Part shown: positions 16,066 through 25,709 of the stretch, one piece after another | How the letters are laid out: the number at the start of each line of letters is the position of its first letter | Numbering within the stretch: the stretch's first letter is position 1 | Assembly: GCF_000300515.1 (NCBI RefSeq) | Contig: NZ_AMSI01000003.1 | Coordinates: 186,001 to 250,000, forward strand | Reading direction: 5' to 3' | DNA length: 64,000 bases | DNA from: Nitratireductor indicus C115 | GTDB taxonomy: Bacteria > Pseudomonadota > Alphaproteobacteria > Rhizobiales > Rhizobiaceae | Position numbers and translations under genes: made by a program | Notes under the pieces: model-generated | What the model was told of the DNA's origin: nothing | Seen by the model: only the letters and a program-made list of their open reading frames with translations | The model's database searches: none

Positions 16066-18096
16066 ATGAACACGCGAAAGCGCATCATGTCGAAAACGGC
16101 CCTTGGCCTTCTTCTGGCTGCAGCACCGCTTGCAATGTCTGCTGCGCCTTCCATGGCGCAAAAGGCAGGCATCATCCTGGCTCAGGCTGAAAAGCCGGAA
16201 GGGATGAGCGAAGAGGCTTGGCGCGCCCTGTTGAAGAAGCGGCAGGATAAGGGTGAGCAGCGCGAAGAAGCTCCCGGTCGGGAACGCGGTGAAAAAAGGG
16301 GTGAACCGAAGGCCCCAGAAACCCCGCCCGCCCCTGAAGCCAAACCCGAGGCAAAGAAGCCCGCGTCGGCAGAGGAACGCCCGGCCAAGCCTAAAGTGAA
16401 GCCGGAAAAGCCTGAAGTGAGGGAAGAGACGCCTCCGGCCGCGCCCGCCGAACCAGCCAAGCCTGCAACGCCTGAGCCTGCCCCCAAGGCTGAGGAAAAG
16501 CCTGCGCAACCCGAAGGGGCAACGCCCGCACAACCGGCAGAGCCAGCTCCTCGCGCGCAGCAGCGCCGCGAGCGTCCCCGGAGCGAGGAATCCAACCGCA
16601 GACCGGAAGCCAGCCAGCCGTCAGAGAACGAAAAGCGCTCCGGCGCACAGGAAGCACCTGCTCCTGAAGCAGAACAGCCGGCACGCAAAGAGGCCTCCCC
16701 CGAACCGAAGCAGGAACCGCGCGAAGCAACCAAGCCCCGCGTACCGAGAAAGCCTGTGCCTGCCGAACAGCCCGCAAAACCGGAGACTCCGGCAGAAAGC
16801 AGCACACCTGAAGCACCCACGCCGGCACCCCCTGCTCCCGATGCGGGGAATACCCCCGTACCGGCTCCTTCTCCGCGCTCGGAAGGCGCGCCGCAGGAAC
16901 CCAAAATGGAACAGCCTGCCGATGCGGGTCAGCAAGTCCTGCCTGAAAATGCCGCCCCTGTCCTCGACAGTCAGAAGAAGGGCGACGGAGGCGAAAACGC
17001 CGAAGTCCCTGCATCCAACGGAACACCAGAGGCTGCCCCCTCTTCGGCCGGCAAGAAGGCTGCAACCCCGCCTCCTGCCAACGATGCGGAGGCGCAGACA
17101 GAAACCATCAATGTCGAGACGTTGCGCAACGAGATTCAGGGCATCCTGAAGGATCAGGGCCAACGGATCGACATGGGACGCACGCGCGAAGAGCGTCGCG
17201 AACGACGCCGCGAGATGCGCCAGCGTCCCGAGGGAACGGAGGTTGTGAAGCAGTTCAACGATAACCGCACGATCATCGAGATCAACAACCAGATCTTTGT
17301 CGAAAGCCCGGACAGCGACCGCCTCATCCGCGACAGGGATGAGGTCTATTATGAGGAGCTGCCGCGCGGCCGTGTGCGCGAGGTCGTCACACGCCCCAAT
17401 GGGGTGAAGCTCATCACGGTGCGAAACCGCTATGGCGACGTGATCCGCCGCGTCCGTGTGACACCCGAAGGTCGTGAACAGGTTCTCGTCTTCGTTCCAG
17501 ATGAGCGTCTGGACCGAGGCGATCGCTGGCGCGATCCGGCAGAAGATCTGCCGCCGCTGCGCCTGACCATTCCCGTCAGCGACTATATTCTGGAAGCCGA
17601 ACGGGTCGAGGATCCCAACATCTACTACACGTTCCTTGAGAAGCCGCCCGTCGAAACCGTGCAGCGCATCTATTCGCTGGAGGAGGTGAAGCGTTCGGCC
17701 CGCGTGCGTGACATGGTGCGTCGCGTGGATCTCGACACCATCGAATTCGCCTTCGGCTCGGCGGATATCGACGAAAGCGAGATCGATGAGCTGGAGGCCA
17801 TCGCCACGGCCATCGAGCGGATGCTGAAAGACAATCCGGCTGAAACCTTCCTGATCGAAGGTCACACGGATGCGGTCGGCTCCGATCTTTCGAACCTCGC
17901 GCTTTCCGATCGCCGCGCGGAATCGGTGGCCCGTGCCCTCACCGATGTTTTCGGCATCCCGCCGGAAAATCTCGTTACCCAGGGCTACGGTGAGCGCTAC
18001 CTGAAGATCGACACCCAGGAACGCGAACGGCAGAACCGTCGCGTGGCTCTGCGCCGCATCACGCCACTTGTCGCCCCGGTGGCGAGCGCTAACTAA
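16066..18096 (+). CDS. OmpA-family outer-membrane/peptidoglycan-associated protein with long Pro/Ala/Glu-rich region
   Basis: A 676-residue protein starting at an ATG preceded by AAGGAGAG. Order: signal peptide (residues 1-32, cleavage near SMAQKAG), a very long low-complexity segment rich in Pro, Ala, Glu and Lys (about 45-350), a charged middle region (NETIN to RQRPEG), a beta-rich segment with repeated EVV/RVRV strands, and a C-terminal OmpA-like peptidoglycan-binding domain (about 560-676) with [20 protein letters not shown]. The Pro-rich part probably spans the periplasm or cell surface. A 511-codon frame lies antisense to it and is a codon-bias artefact. Confidence 0.9.
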   Translation: MNTRKRIMSKTALGLLLAAAPLAMSAAPSMAQKAGIILAQAEKPEGMSEEAWRALLKKRQDKGEQREEAPGRERGEKRGEPKAPETPPAPEAKPEAKKPASAEERPAKPKVKPEKPEVREETPPAAPAEPAKPATPEPAPKAEEKPAQPEGATPAQPAEPAPRAQQRRERPRSEESNRRPEASQPSENEKRSGAQEAPAPEAEQPARKEASPEPKQEPREATKPRVPRKPVPAEQPAKPETPAESSTPEAPTPAPPAPDAGNTPVPAPSPRSEGAPQEPKMEQPADAGQQVLPENAAPVLDSQKKGDGGENAEVPASNGTPEAAPSSAGKKAATPPPANDAEAQTETINVETLRNEIQGILKDQGQRIDMGRTREERRERRREMRQRPEGTEVVKQFNDNRTIIEINNQIFVESPDSDRLIRDRDEVYYEELPRGRVREVVTRPNGVKLITVRNRYGDVIRRVRVTPEGREQVLVFVPDERLDRGDRWRDPAEDLPPLRLTIPVSDYILEAERVEDPNIYYTFLEKPPVETVQRIYSLEEVKRSARVRDMVRRVDLDTIEFAFGSADIDESEIDELEAIATAIERMLKDNPAETFLIEGHTDAVGSDLSNLALSDRRAESVARALTDVFGIPPENLVTQGYGERYLKIDTQERERQNRRVALRRITPLVAPVASAN

Positions 18097-18215
18097 AGGC
18101 TTTTGCTGCCGGAAAACAGCGGTCTGAAACCAGCGAACGATCGCACTGCGATCCACACTGCAAAAGCCGGCATGTTCAAGACCGGCGAGAAGCTCTCTTC
18201 CATTTTGAGAGAGCT

Positions 18216-18258
18216 AAAAAAGATCGGCTCCGACCTTCCCGAAAGGCTGGAGCCGATC
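18216..18258 (-). terminator. Probable pyrE terminator
   Basis: On the minus strand a 10-bp perfect stem (GATCGGCTCC with GGAGCCGATC) is followed by TTTTTT. It lies about 107 bp after the pyrE stop. Confidence 0.6.
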
Positions 18259-18310
18259 CCGACCTGAAACTTCCGCTGCGTACCCGCGTCAAAGGGAAAA
18301 GCGGAAGGAG

Positions 18311-18348
18311 CCCGACCGGACGTTCCCTCCTCCGGTCGGGTCTCTTTA
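18311..18348 (+). terminator. Hairpin between ompA-like gene and pyrE
   Basis: CCCGACCGGA at 18311-18320 pairs perfectly with TCCGGTCGGG at 18331-18340, followed by a TCTCTTT stretch on the plus strand. It is a possible distal terminator of the OmpA-family gene. Confidence 0.45.
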
Positions 18349-18364
18349 TATCTGGCGCCGCTCG

Positions 18365-19057
18365 TCAGCCGAGCGAGGAAATCCCGCCATTCACCCCCGA
18401 CCATTCGAGCGGCGAGTTGAGAAATTTCTCGACTTCCGAGAGCGTCTTCTCGTCGAAGAGCTTTTCCTTGCGGGCAACGCCGAGCACATCCCACCAGGTG
18501 GTGAGATAGTGAAGACGCATGCCCGCATCCTCGAGGCGCTTCGGCGTTTCGGGGAAGATGTCGTAGTAGAAAACGGCGAACGTATCGGTGACTTCGGCCC
18601 CTGCACGGCGGATCGCCTCGGCGAACTTCAGCTTGGAGCCACCGTCGGTCGTCAGATCCTCGACCAGAAGCAGGCGCGCGCCTTCCTTCAGATTGCCTTC
18701 GATCTGGGCATCGCGGCCGAAGCCCTTCGGCTTCTTGCGGACATAAAGCATCGGCAGGGCCAGCCGATCGGACAACCAGGCGGCAAACGGGATGCCGGCA
18801 GTCTCACCGCCAGCCACCGCATCGAACTTCTCGAAACCCGCATCGCGCAGCACCACCGAGGCGGCGAAATCGATCACGCCTGAACGGATGCGCGGATAGG
18901 AGATCAACTTGCGGCAATCTATGTAAACGGGGCTCGCAAGCCCCGAAGTGAAAGTATATGGCTCGTCGGCGCGAAAGTGCACCGCTTTGATTTCGAGCAG
19001 CATCTTGGCCACGGTTTCGGCGATCAACGCGCGGTCGGGAAAGGTGTTGGCGAACAT
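18365..19057 (-). CDS. pyrE: Orotate phosphoribosyltransferase
   Basis: A 230-residue PyrE, making orotidine 5'-phosphate from orotate and PRPP in de novo pyrimidine synthesis. The PRPP-binding signature appears as [13 protein letters not shown], with an upstream [12 protein letters not shown] loop and [10 protein letters not shown] containing the catalytic lysines. The ATG at 19057 (MFANTFPDR) is chosen for the GAGGG ribosome-binding site and family length; a longer frame extends upstream. It sits alone here. carA and carB of the same pathway are about 12 and 20 kb away. Confidence 0.95.
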   Translation of the reverse strand: MFANTFPDRALIAETVAKMLLEIKAVHFRADEPYTFTSGLASPVYIDCRKLISYPRIRSGVIDFAASVVLRDAGFEKFDAVAGGETAGIPFAAWLSDRLALPMLYVRKKPKGFGRDAQIEGNLKEGARLLLVEDLTTDGGSKLKFAEAIRRAGAEVTDTFAVFYYDIFPETPKRLEDAGMRLHYLTTWWDVLGVARKEKLFDEKTLSEVEKFLNSPLEWSGVNGGISSLG

Positions 19058-19396
19058 GGCTGGCCCTCGGTTTCTGACGCGGCTTCCAGCTATCAGGATT
19101 GCGCGCCAGGAGAAAGTTTTCTGCGAAATATTCCGGTGGATGGCGCTTAGCGCACCGACCCGAAAACCGAAGCCGGTTTTCGGCAAGCGCGATGCTTCGG
19201 CCTAAACACCCTCGGCACCCATGCGGCTCAAAAGGACCCAGTAGAACTTTTGGCCCCGGCTGAAAACACCCGAAACGAAGAAAACCGGCAAAACACCGCC
19301 GTGACGCACTCTTTTTGGCTGATCGGGAAAAAATCTCGACGCGGCATGTCGGATTGCGGCAAGCTCGCACGTCTTGAAGCAAGGAAAGGAACCGGA

Positions 19397-19786
19397 ATGC
19401 TCTACGCCATCCTCTGCTACCACGATGAAGACGTCGTCATGTCCTGGACGAAGGAAGAAGACGATGCCGTTCTGGCCAAGCGCCACAAGGTCCAGCAGGA
19501 GCTTGTCGACAAGGGGCGGATGGGCCCTGCCCTGCGCCTGCTTCCCACCTCCGCCGCCACCACGATCCGAAATTCCGGCGACGAGCAGCTCGTGCTCGAC
19601 GGGCCGTTCGCCGAGACCAAGGAACAGTTGCTCGGTTTCTATGTGGTCGATTGCGAAAGCCTTGAAGAGGTCATCGACTTCGCCAAGCGCATGAAGGAAG
19701 GGGAAAACACCTGCACCTTCGAAATTCGCCCGATGAGCATTTTCCAGACGGGTAATCTGAGTGGAAAGGAAACGCTCGCATCATGA
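19397..19786 (+). CDS. YCII-related DGPF-domain protein
   Basis: A 129-residue DGPF/YCII-like protein with the signature LDGPFAETKEQLLGFYVVD near residues 67-85. Such proteins are the genetic partners of ECF sigma factors of the ECF42 type; they may sense or process an unknown signal. The start at 19397 has AGGAAAGGA upstream. Its stop overlaps the start of the sigma-factor gene (ATGA at 19783-19786), showing an operon. The gene product is cytoplasmic with no membrane segment. Confidence 0.9.
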   Translation: MLYAILCYHDEDVVMSWTKEEDDAVLAKRHKVQQELVDKGRMGPALRLLPTSAATTIRNSGDEQLVLDGPFAETKEQLLGFYVVDCESLEEVIDFAKRMKEGENTCTFEIRPMSIFQTGNLSGKETLAS

Positions 19787-21033
19787 CGGAACTGGCCTGG
19801 ATCGAGAATGCACTGACGGGCGCGCGACCGCAGGCGGTTGCAGCACTTCTGCGCTATTTCCGCGATCTCGACCGGGCTGAGGAGGCGTTTCAGGAAGCCT
19901 GCCTCAGGGCCATGAAGAGCTGGCCTGTCAACGGTCCGCCGCGAGACCCGGCCGCCTGGCTGATTTTTGTTGGCCGCAACGCCACACTCGACCATCTGCG
20001 CCGCGACAGCCGCAACACCGCCCTGCCCGACGAGGAACGCATCTCCGATCTGGAAGACGTGGAAGCCGATATGGCAGAGCGGCTCGACGATGCGCATTAC
20101 CGGGACGACATTCTGCGCCTCATGTTCGTCTGCTGCCATCCCGACCTGCCGGCCACCCAGCAGGTGGCGCTTGCCCTGCGGATCGTCTCCGGCCTCTCGG
20201 TGCGGGAAATCGCGAGCGCCTTTCTCGTCAATGAGAAAGCCATGGAGCAGAGAATTACCCGGGCCAAGCGGCGGGTTTCGCAGGCCAACATACCCTTCGC
20301 GGCACCGGATGCTGCAGAACGGGCAACACGCCTCGGAGCCGTTGCCGCCATGCTCTATCTGGTTTTCAACGAAGGATACTCGGCCTCCGGCGGCGCGGAT
20401 ATGGTTCGCGCCTCGCTTTGCGAGGAGGCAATCCGCCTTGCCCGCCTCTTGCTGCGCCTTTTTCCCGCCGAACCGGAGATCATGGGCCTTCTGGCCCTGA
20501 TGCTTCTCCAGCATGCCCGTTCAAAAGCACGTGTCGACGCCGAGGGTAACGCCGTCCTTCTCGACGACCAGGACCGCAATCTCTGGAACCGGTCGCAGAT
20601 CGACGAGGGGCTGGCGCTGGTGGAGAAAGCCCTGCGTCACAGGGCGCCGGGCGTCTATCAGGTACAGGCGGCAATAGCCGCGCTTCACGCGCGCGCGGCG
20701 AAGCCGGAAGACACGGATTGGGAGGAGATCGACCTTCTCTACCAGATGCTGGAACGTCTCCAGCCCTCGCCCGTGATCACATTGAACCGCTCGGTCGCTA
20801 TTTCAAAGATGAACGGCGCGCAGAGCGCACTCGACCTGATCGCGCCACTTGCCGAACGCCTTTCGGGATACTTCTACTATCACGGCGTGCGCGGTGCTTA
20901 TCTGAGCGAGCTTGGCCGTGCCGGCGAAGCCCGCGAAGCCTTCGGCCGCGCCATCGCTTTAGCGCGTACTCCGGCCGAGGCCGCCCACATTCGCCAGCAT
21001 CTGGACAAGCTGTCAAAAAAAAATTCCGCCTGA
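19783..21033 (+). CDS. ECF RNA polymerase sigma factor, ECF42-type with long C-terminal extension
   Basis: A 416-residue sigma factor. Region 2 lies at about residues 10-75 (YFRDLDRAEEAFQEACLRAM), region 4 at about 115-170 (LRIVSGLSVREIASAFLVNE), then a 230-residue helical, TPR-like C-terminal extension. This architecture and coupling to a DGPF protein match group ECF42, which lack a classic anti-sigma factor; the extension is thought to control activity. No anti-sigma gene is nearby. A VOC-family gene follows and is probably in the same unit. Confidence 0.9.
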   Translation: MTELAWIENALTGARPQAVAALLRYFRDLDRAEEAFQEACLRAMKSWPVNGPPRDPAAWLIFVGRNATLDHLRRDSRNTALPDEERISDLEDVEADMAERLDDAHYRDDILRLMFVCCHPDLPATQQVALALRIVSGLSVREIASAFLVNEKAMEQRITRAKRRVSQANIPFAAPDAAERATRLGAVAAMLYLVFNEGYSASGGADMVRASLCEEAIRLARLLLRLFPAEPEIMGLLALMLLQHARSKARVDAEGNAVLLDDQDRNLWNRSQIDEGLALVEKALRHRAPGVYQVQAAIAALHARAAKPEDTDWEEIDLLYQMLERLQPSPVITLNRSVAISKMNGAQSALDLIAPLAERLSGYFYYHGVRGAYLSELGRAGEAREAFGRAIALARTPAEAAHIRQHLDKLSKKNSA

Positions 21034-21118
21034 ATTGCATCGGCGCTGTCGGATTGGCCCGCGCCCATTCGTCCTCCTGACAAGGCCCGCCATTGGTGCC
21101 TTTCAAGAAGAGAAGACA

Positions 21119-21535
21119 ATGTCGCAAATGCAAGCAGACACACTGGAAATGCCGCAGGTCAAAGGCGGCGTGGTTCCCTATCTCATGGTCGACGGCGCCT
21201 CCCGCGCCGCGCGGTTCTACGAGGAAGCGTTCGGCGCGCGCGAAGTGTTTCGTCAGCCTGAAGACGATCAGGGGCGCACCATGCACATCCACCTCTATAT
21301 CCACGAAGCATCTATCATGCTTTGCGATCCCTATCCCGAATACGGTCAACCTGCTGTTACCCCGCAGGGCTTCACCCTGACCCTCACGCTCGGCGAAGAG
21401 GTCGACAGCTGGTGGGCCCGCGCCATCGGCGCTGGCGTCGAAGTGCTGGTTCCGTTGGAAAAAGCCTTCTGGGGAGACCGTTATGGCGAAGTCCGCGATC
21501 CGTTCGGGTTTCGCTGGGCTTTCGTCGGAAAATAA
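21119..21535 (+). CDS. VOC-family (glyoxalase/PhnB-like) protein
   Basis: A 138-residue protein of the vicinal-oxygen-chelate fold, PhnB-like subgroup: GVVPYLMVDGASRAARFYEE, a central His-containing strand (MHIHLYIHEASIMLCDPYPE) and C-terminal WGDRYGEVRDPFGFRW. It lies about 85 bp after the ECF42 gene on the same strand. VOC and DGPF genes are frequent companions of this sigma-factor type, so it may be a target or part of the signal pathway. Confidence 0.9.
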   Translation: MSQMQADTLEMPQVKGGVVPYLMVDGASRAARFYEEAFGAREVFRQPEDDQGRTMHIHLYIHEASIMLCDPYPEYGQPAVTPQGFTLTLTLGEEVDSWWARAIGAGVEVLVPLEKAFWGDRYGEVRDPFGFRWAFVGK

Positions 21536-21557
21536 GGCTTTACGGCGCGCCCTCGTC

Positions 21558-22259
21558 TCAGGGCGCGTCGTAGGTCTTGAGGCCGGCAGCAAGGTCGCGC
21601 GCAGCGGAAAAGAACTCGCGGTAAAGGATCGAGGCGAAGACCGCGACAGAAACACCTATGGCTGCCCAGATGGACACAAACCACGCGATCATGCCGATCG
21701 CGAAATAATAGGTGCGGATCCCCTTGTTGAAGTTGCGCGCGGCAATCGTGTTGATGCTTGCCATCACCCGGACTTCCTCCGGATCGCCCTCGCCCGTTTG
21801 ATCAGCGGCTCCAAGCAGGATGCAGAAATGGTTGAACTGGCGCAGCGACAGCGTGAACGCCATGAAGCCCATCAGAAACATGATGAGGAACATGACCAGA
21901 TGCCGCTCGATGGCCGTCTTGGTGATATCCGAATCCGGTTGCATCAGAGACACCGCCTCATGAACCGCATCGATCTGGCCGAACACCGCAATGACCGCCA
22001 AAATGATCAGCACTGTGGTCGAGGCAAAAAACGACACCGCACTCATCAGATTGCCCGAAAGGATCGCGTCGAGCGGCGTATCGCGCCGCACCGCATTGCG
22101 CACCCAGCGCTTGCGTTGCTCCGCCATGATGGTTGAAAGCGATGGCCGCCGCTTTTCCAGCCAGGTGGCGAACATGGTGTAGAAGCCCCAGCAAAAGAGC
22201 GGAAACAGGGAAGCGGCCAGGGTAAGAATGGTCTTTCCTTTCAGGCTTTCGATTGACAC
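21558..22259 (-). CDS. DUF599 membrane protein
   Basis: A 233-residue integral membrane protein with four hydrophobic segments (near residues 11-30, 75-95, 122-140 and 193-215) and the DUF599 signature IMAEQRKRWV followed by NLMSAVSFFASTTVLI. The start is GTG at 22259. The family is widespread in proteobacteria and uncharacterised. It lies 22 bp from the convergent VOC gene. Confidence 0.88.
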   Translation of the reverse strand: MSIESLKGKTILTLAASLFPLFCWGFYTMFATWLEKRRPSLSTIMAEQRKRWVRNAVRRDTPLDAILSGNLMSAVSFFASTTVLIILAVIAVFGQIDAVHEAVSLMQPDSDITKTAIERHLVMFLIMFLMGFMAFTLSLRQFNHFCILLGAADQTGEGDPEEVRVMASINTIAARNFNKGIRTYYFAIGMIAWFVSIWAAIGVSVAVFASILYREFFSAARDLAAGLKTYDAP

Positions 22260-22310
22260 CCAATCAAAGCAAAGGCGGGCCGGAACGCCCGCACAAGCAG
22301 GTGTGCAGAT

Positions 22311-22604
22311 TTACCGGAAGATCGCTTCGCCCTGTTCATCGATCACCTGGCGACCTTTCCGGATCGAATGTTCGACGGCAAGGTCGGCGCTCGGAAACCG
22401 GTCGGCCCGCACAAGCCGATGTTCCTTGACCACGCCATCGACTTCCTTGGTGATCATCGCGCAGGTCTGGTACTGTCCGCCTTCGGAGAAGGGCGTCGGT
22501 TGGATGGTGAACCCCTTGTGTTCCACGGCTGCGCCGGCAGGTGTGTCCGCGCCCGCCGTCGCACCCGTTTCACCGCCGCCGAAAAGGCGCTTCAGAAATG
22601 ACAT
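22311..22604 (-). CDS. HlyU-family protein
   Basis: A 97-residue protein with the HlyU domain: GFTIQPTPFSEGGQYQTCAMITK and VRADRFPSADLAVEHSIRKG. Vibrio HlyU regulates haemolysin, but these rhizobial versions are short domain proteins without a visible HTH and their role is unknown. The start at 22604 is chosen over an ATG six bases upstream because GGGAG is 7 bases before it. Confidence 0.85.
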   Translation of the reverse strand: MSFLKRLFGGGETGATAGADTPAGAAVEHKGFTIQPTPFSEGGQYQTCAMITKEVDGVVKEHRLVRADRFPSADLAVEHSIRKGRQVIDEQGEAIFR

Positions 22605-22794
22605 GCCCATACTCCCGTTTCTGTCTGATGCATTCTAAAACATGTCTCCCGGCCGAGGAAACCGGTTCCAGGATAAAGATCGCGCATCGCCCGAACATCC
22701 ATTGCCTGCCCATTCGGAAGTACAAAGGATGCTCCATCCCTTGTTTTCCCAACTTATGCGAATGTCAGGCGTAACCGCCCGGGCGCAAAATGCC

Positions 22795-23214
22795 CTAGCC
22801 GATATGCAGAACCACCTCGCGCCGGTGCGGATTGGCTCGATGCTCGAAGAGATAAAGGCCCTGCCAGGTGCCAAGCATCACTTGCCCATCCGACACGGGA
22901 ATCCCGATGGATGTCTGGGTCAGGGCAGACTTGATGTGAGCGGGCATGTCATCCGGCCCCTCATGGCGATGCACCACCCATCCCATGGACGGGTCGTCCG
23001 ACGGCGGCACAAGACGGTGAAAGAACGCGCTCAAATCGCGCTGAACGTCCACGTCCGCATTTTCCTGGATCATCAGCGAACAGGATGTATGCCGCACAAA
23101 GACCGTCAGAAGCCCGGTTTCCACGCAGCTCTCGTCCACGAAGCGCCGCACACGCTCGGTGAATTCGTAAAGTCCGGCCCCGGATGTGGAAATGCGGATA
23201 ATTGTCTGTCGCAT
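22795..23214 (-). CDS. YjbQ-family (UPF0047) protein
   Basis: A 139-residue YjbQ/UPF0047 protein, a family with secondary thiamine-phosphate synthase activity. Seen are LLTVFVRHTSCSLMIQENAD and the closing HRREVVLHIG, with the conserved His residues of the active-site cleft. The second ATG (MRQTIIRIS) is preferred to one 15 bases upstream because it gives the family's usual length. It is downstream of and convergent with nothing; rpoD follows in the same orientation upstream. Confidence 0.88.
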   Translation of the reverse strand: MRQTIIRISTSGAGLYEFTERVRRFVDESCVETGLLTVFVRHTSCSLMIQENADVDVQRDLSAFFHRLVPPSDDPSMGWVVHRHEGPDDMPAHIKSALTQTSIGIPVSDGQVMLGTWQGLYLFEHRANPHRREVVLHIG

Positions 23215-23269
23215 GTTTTTCTGGAACATCGGAAGGTCGGTTCGTCAAGCGGTGGCAATTCCGGAAATG

Positions 23270-23292
23270 AAAAACCGGGCGCATGCGCCCGG
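23270..23292 (-). terminator. rpoD terminator
   Basis: On the minus strand CCGGGCGC-AT-GCGCCCGG is followed by TTTTTC, 45 bp after the rpoD stop. Confidence 0.75.
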
Positions 23293-23336
23293 CTTCCAAT
23301 GACACTTCTCTGGCCAAACGGCCGTCTACTCCGGTC

Positions 23337-25340
23337 TCAGCTATCGAGGAAGCTGCGCAGCTTGCGCGAACGGCTCGGATGCTTGAGCTTCCTGAGCGCC
23401 TTGGCCTCGATCTGGCGAATACGCTCACGCGTAACCGAGAACTGCTGGCCGACTTCCTCCAGCGTGTGGTCGGTGTTCATGCCGATGCCGAAACGCATGC
23501 GCAGCACACGCTCTTCACGCGGCGTCAGCGAGGCGAGAACCCGCGTCGTGGTCTCGCGCAGATTGGCCTGAATGGCCGCATCGATCGGCAGAACCGCGCC
23601 CTTGTCCTCAATGAAATCGCCCAGATGCGAATCCTCCTCGTCGCCCACCGGCGTTTCGAGCGAGATCGGCTCCTTGGCAATCTTCAGCACCTTGCGCACT
23701 TTCTCAAGCGGCATGGCGAGTTTCTCGGCCAGCTCCTCAGGGGTCGGCTCACGACCGATCTCATGCAGCATCTGGCGCGAGGTGCGCACGATCTTGTTGA
23801 TCGTCTCGATCATGTGCACCGGAATGCGGATCGTGCGGGCCTGGTCGGCGATCGAACGGGTGATCGCCTGCCTGATCCACCATGTCGCATAGGTGGAGAA
23901 CTTGTAGCCGCGGCGATACTCGAACTTGTCCACCGCCTTCATCAGACCAATGTTGCCTTCCTGGATCAGATCCAGGAACTGCAGGCCACGGTTCGTGTAT
24001 TTCTTGGCGATGGAGATCACGAGGCGCAGATTGGCCTCCACCATCTCCTTCTTGGCGATGGCGGCTTCGCGCTCGCCCTTCTGCACCTGATTCACGATGC
24101 GACGGAATTCGCCGATGGAAATGGCTGTTTCCTGCGCAAGATTCTGAATCTCTGAGCGCAGATCGTCGATGGCTTTCGGCTCGTTCTGCGTAAACTCCCT
24201 CCACCCCTTCGAAGAAAGCGTGGCGATGCGTTCGGCCCAGTTGGGATCGAGTTCGGAGCCCTGATATTCCTTCAGGAAGTCCTCGCGCTTCACACCATAG
24301 CTCTCGGCCAGGCGCAGCAGGCGTCCCTCGTTCTGCACGAGGCGCTTGTTGATGTCGTAAAGCTGCTCGACCAGCGTCTCGATACGGGCATTGTTGAGCG
24401 ACAGCGATTTCACCGAGGTGATGAGCTCGCTCTTCAGCTGCTTGTAGCGGCGCTCCTGGCTGGCCGAAAGGCTGTCGCCATCGGCCAGGCTGGATTCGAC
24501 TTCCTGATCCTGCAGCTTGCGCAGCTTCTTGTAGGTGTCGGCGATGAAGTCCAGCGTTTCCATGACGCCGGGCTTGAGCTCGGCTTCCATCGCTGCCAGC
24601 GACAGATTGGCCTCGTCCTCCTCATCGTCCTCTTCCTCAGGGCGGCTCTCGCCGCCGACATCGGTAATATCGTCCTCACCGCGGCCACGCTTCGGCTTTT
24701 CCGCCGCCTGCTTGTCTTCCTCGTCGGGACGCTGCACGACCGGGGCCTGCTTGGCCTCCGGGCCGGCATAGGTGGCCTCGAGGTCGATGATCTCACGCAG
24801 GAGAATCTTGCCTTCGTTCAACTCGTCACGCCAGATGATCAACGCCTGGAAGGTCAGCGGGCTTTCGCAAAGCCCCGCAATCATCGTCTCGCGACCGGCC
24901 TCGATGCGTTTCGCGATGGCGATTTCGCCCTCACGCGACAACAGCTCCACCGATCCCATCTCGCGCAGATACATACGCACGGGATCATCGGTGCGGTCCG
25001 TCGGCTCCTTTTTGGCGGCGGTAGCAACCGCAGTACCGGCTGAAGGCGCGAGTTCGTTGCTTTCCTCGCTCTCCTCGTTGGACGAATCGTTGTCCTCGAC
25101 TTCCTCATCGTCCTCCACGACGTTGATGCCCATGTCGGAGAGCATCGCCATCGTGTCTTCGATCTGCTCGGAGCTGACCTCGCCGGAGGGAAGGACAGCA
25201 TTAAGCTCGTCCATCGTGACATAGCCGCGCTTCTTTGCGGCCTTGATCATTTTCTTGACTGCGTCGTCGGAAAGGTCGAGCAGCGGGCCATCGGACCCTT
25301 CGCGTTCGTTCTCGACCTCTTCCTTCTCTTTTGTCGCCAT
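23337..25340 (-). CDS. rpoD: RNA polymerase primary sigma factor (sigma 70)
   Basis: A 667-residue housekeeping sigma factor. Region 1.1 is at the N terminus ([20 protein letters not shown]), followed by an acidic non-conserved region (about residues 75-260, with long Glu/Asp runs), then regions 1.2 to 4.2. Region 2.4 reads [16 protein letters not shown] and region 4.2 [20 protein letters not shown]. Length is typical for alphaproteobacteria. It lies downstream of dnaG on the same strand, the conserved rhizobial order, with a 369-bp gap that should hold its own promoter. Confidence 0.97.
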   Translation of the reverse strand: MATKEKEEVENEREGSDGPLLDLSDDAVKKMIKAAKKRGYVTMDELNAVLPSGEVSSEQIEDTMAMLSDMGINVVEDDEEVEDNDSSNEESEESNELAPSAGTAVATAAKKEPTDRTDDPVRMYLREMGSVELLSREGEIAIAKRIEAGRETMIAGLCESPLTFQALIIWRDELNEGKILLREIIDLEATYAGPEAKQAPVVQRPDEEDKQAAEKPKRGRGEDDITDVGGESRPEEEDDEEDEANLSLAAMEAELKPGVMETLDFIADTYKKLRKLQDQEVESSLADGDSLSASQERRYKQLKSELITSVKSLSLNNARIETLVEQLYDINKRLVQNEGRLLRLAESYGVKREDFLKEYQGSELDPNWAERIATLSSKGWREFTQNEPKAIDDLRSEIQNLAQETAISIGEFRRIVNQVQKGEREAAIAKKEMVEANLRLVISIAKKYTNRGLQFLDLIQEGNIGLMKAVDKFEYRRGYKFSTYATWWIRQAITRSIADQARTIRIPVHMIETINKIVRTSRQMLHEIGREPTPEELAEKLAMPLEKVRKVLKIAKEPISLETPVGDEEDSHLGDFIEDKGAVLPIDAAIQANLRETTTRVLASLTPREERVLRMRFGIGMNTDHTLEEVGQQFSVTRERIRQIEAKALRKLKHPSRSRKLRSFLDS

Positions 25341-25709
25341 GCTGTGTCTTCTCCAACCGAGCGGGGGTCCTGCTTTCCCCCGTCGCCGTCGCTGCGCCGT
25401 AACGCAACGACATCCTGCATTCTGATTCGTGATTTATCGTTGGCCGCGTTAAAGCCCGATTAACCCTGATGCCTGGCTTGATGCCTGGACGGACTCCCTG
25501 TGACGTCGAATTCCGCTATTTTGCTTCTGCCCTGCCGCGCCGCACATCATGAAGTGGCGCAATTTCTCGAATCGATCCTGATTCCGTTAATCCGTCCGCA
25601 GGTCAAGACGCAGTGCCATGATTCGTGGCAAAAAAGCGAATCAGAAGCCAAATAAGCCCCTTTGACCACTCTTCAAGCCCTCAGCCCGGCATTCGAACCT
25701 TCGTTCCTG
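25341..25709. other. rpoD-dnaG intergenic region
   Basis: No gene seen. It contains two direct copies of TGATGCCTGG about 11 bp apart near 25467-25490 and the imperfect palindrome GATTCG/CGAATC near 25620-25643. An rpoD promoter is expected here on the minus strand, but I could not fix its position. Confidence 0.45.
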
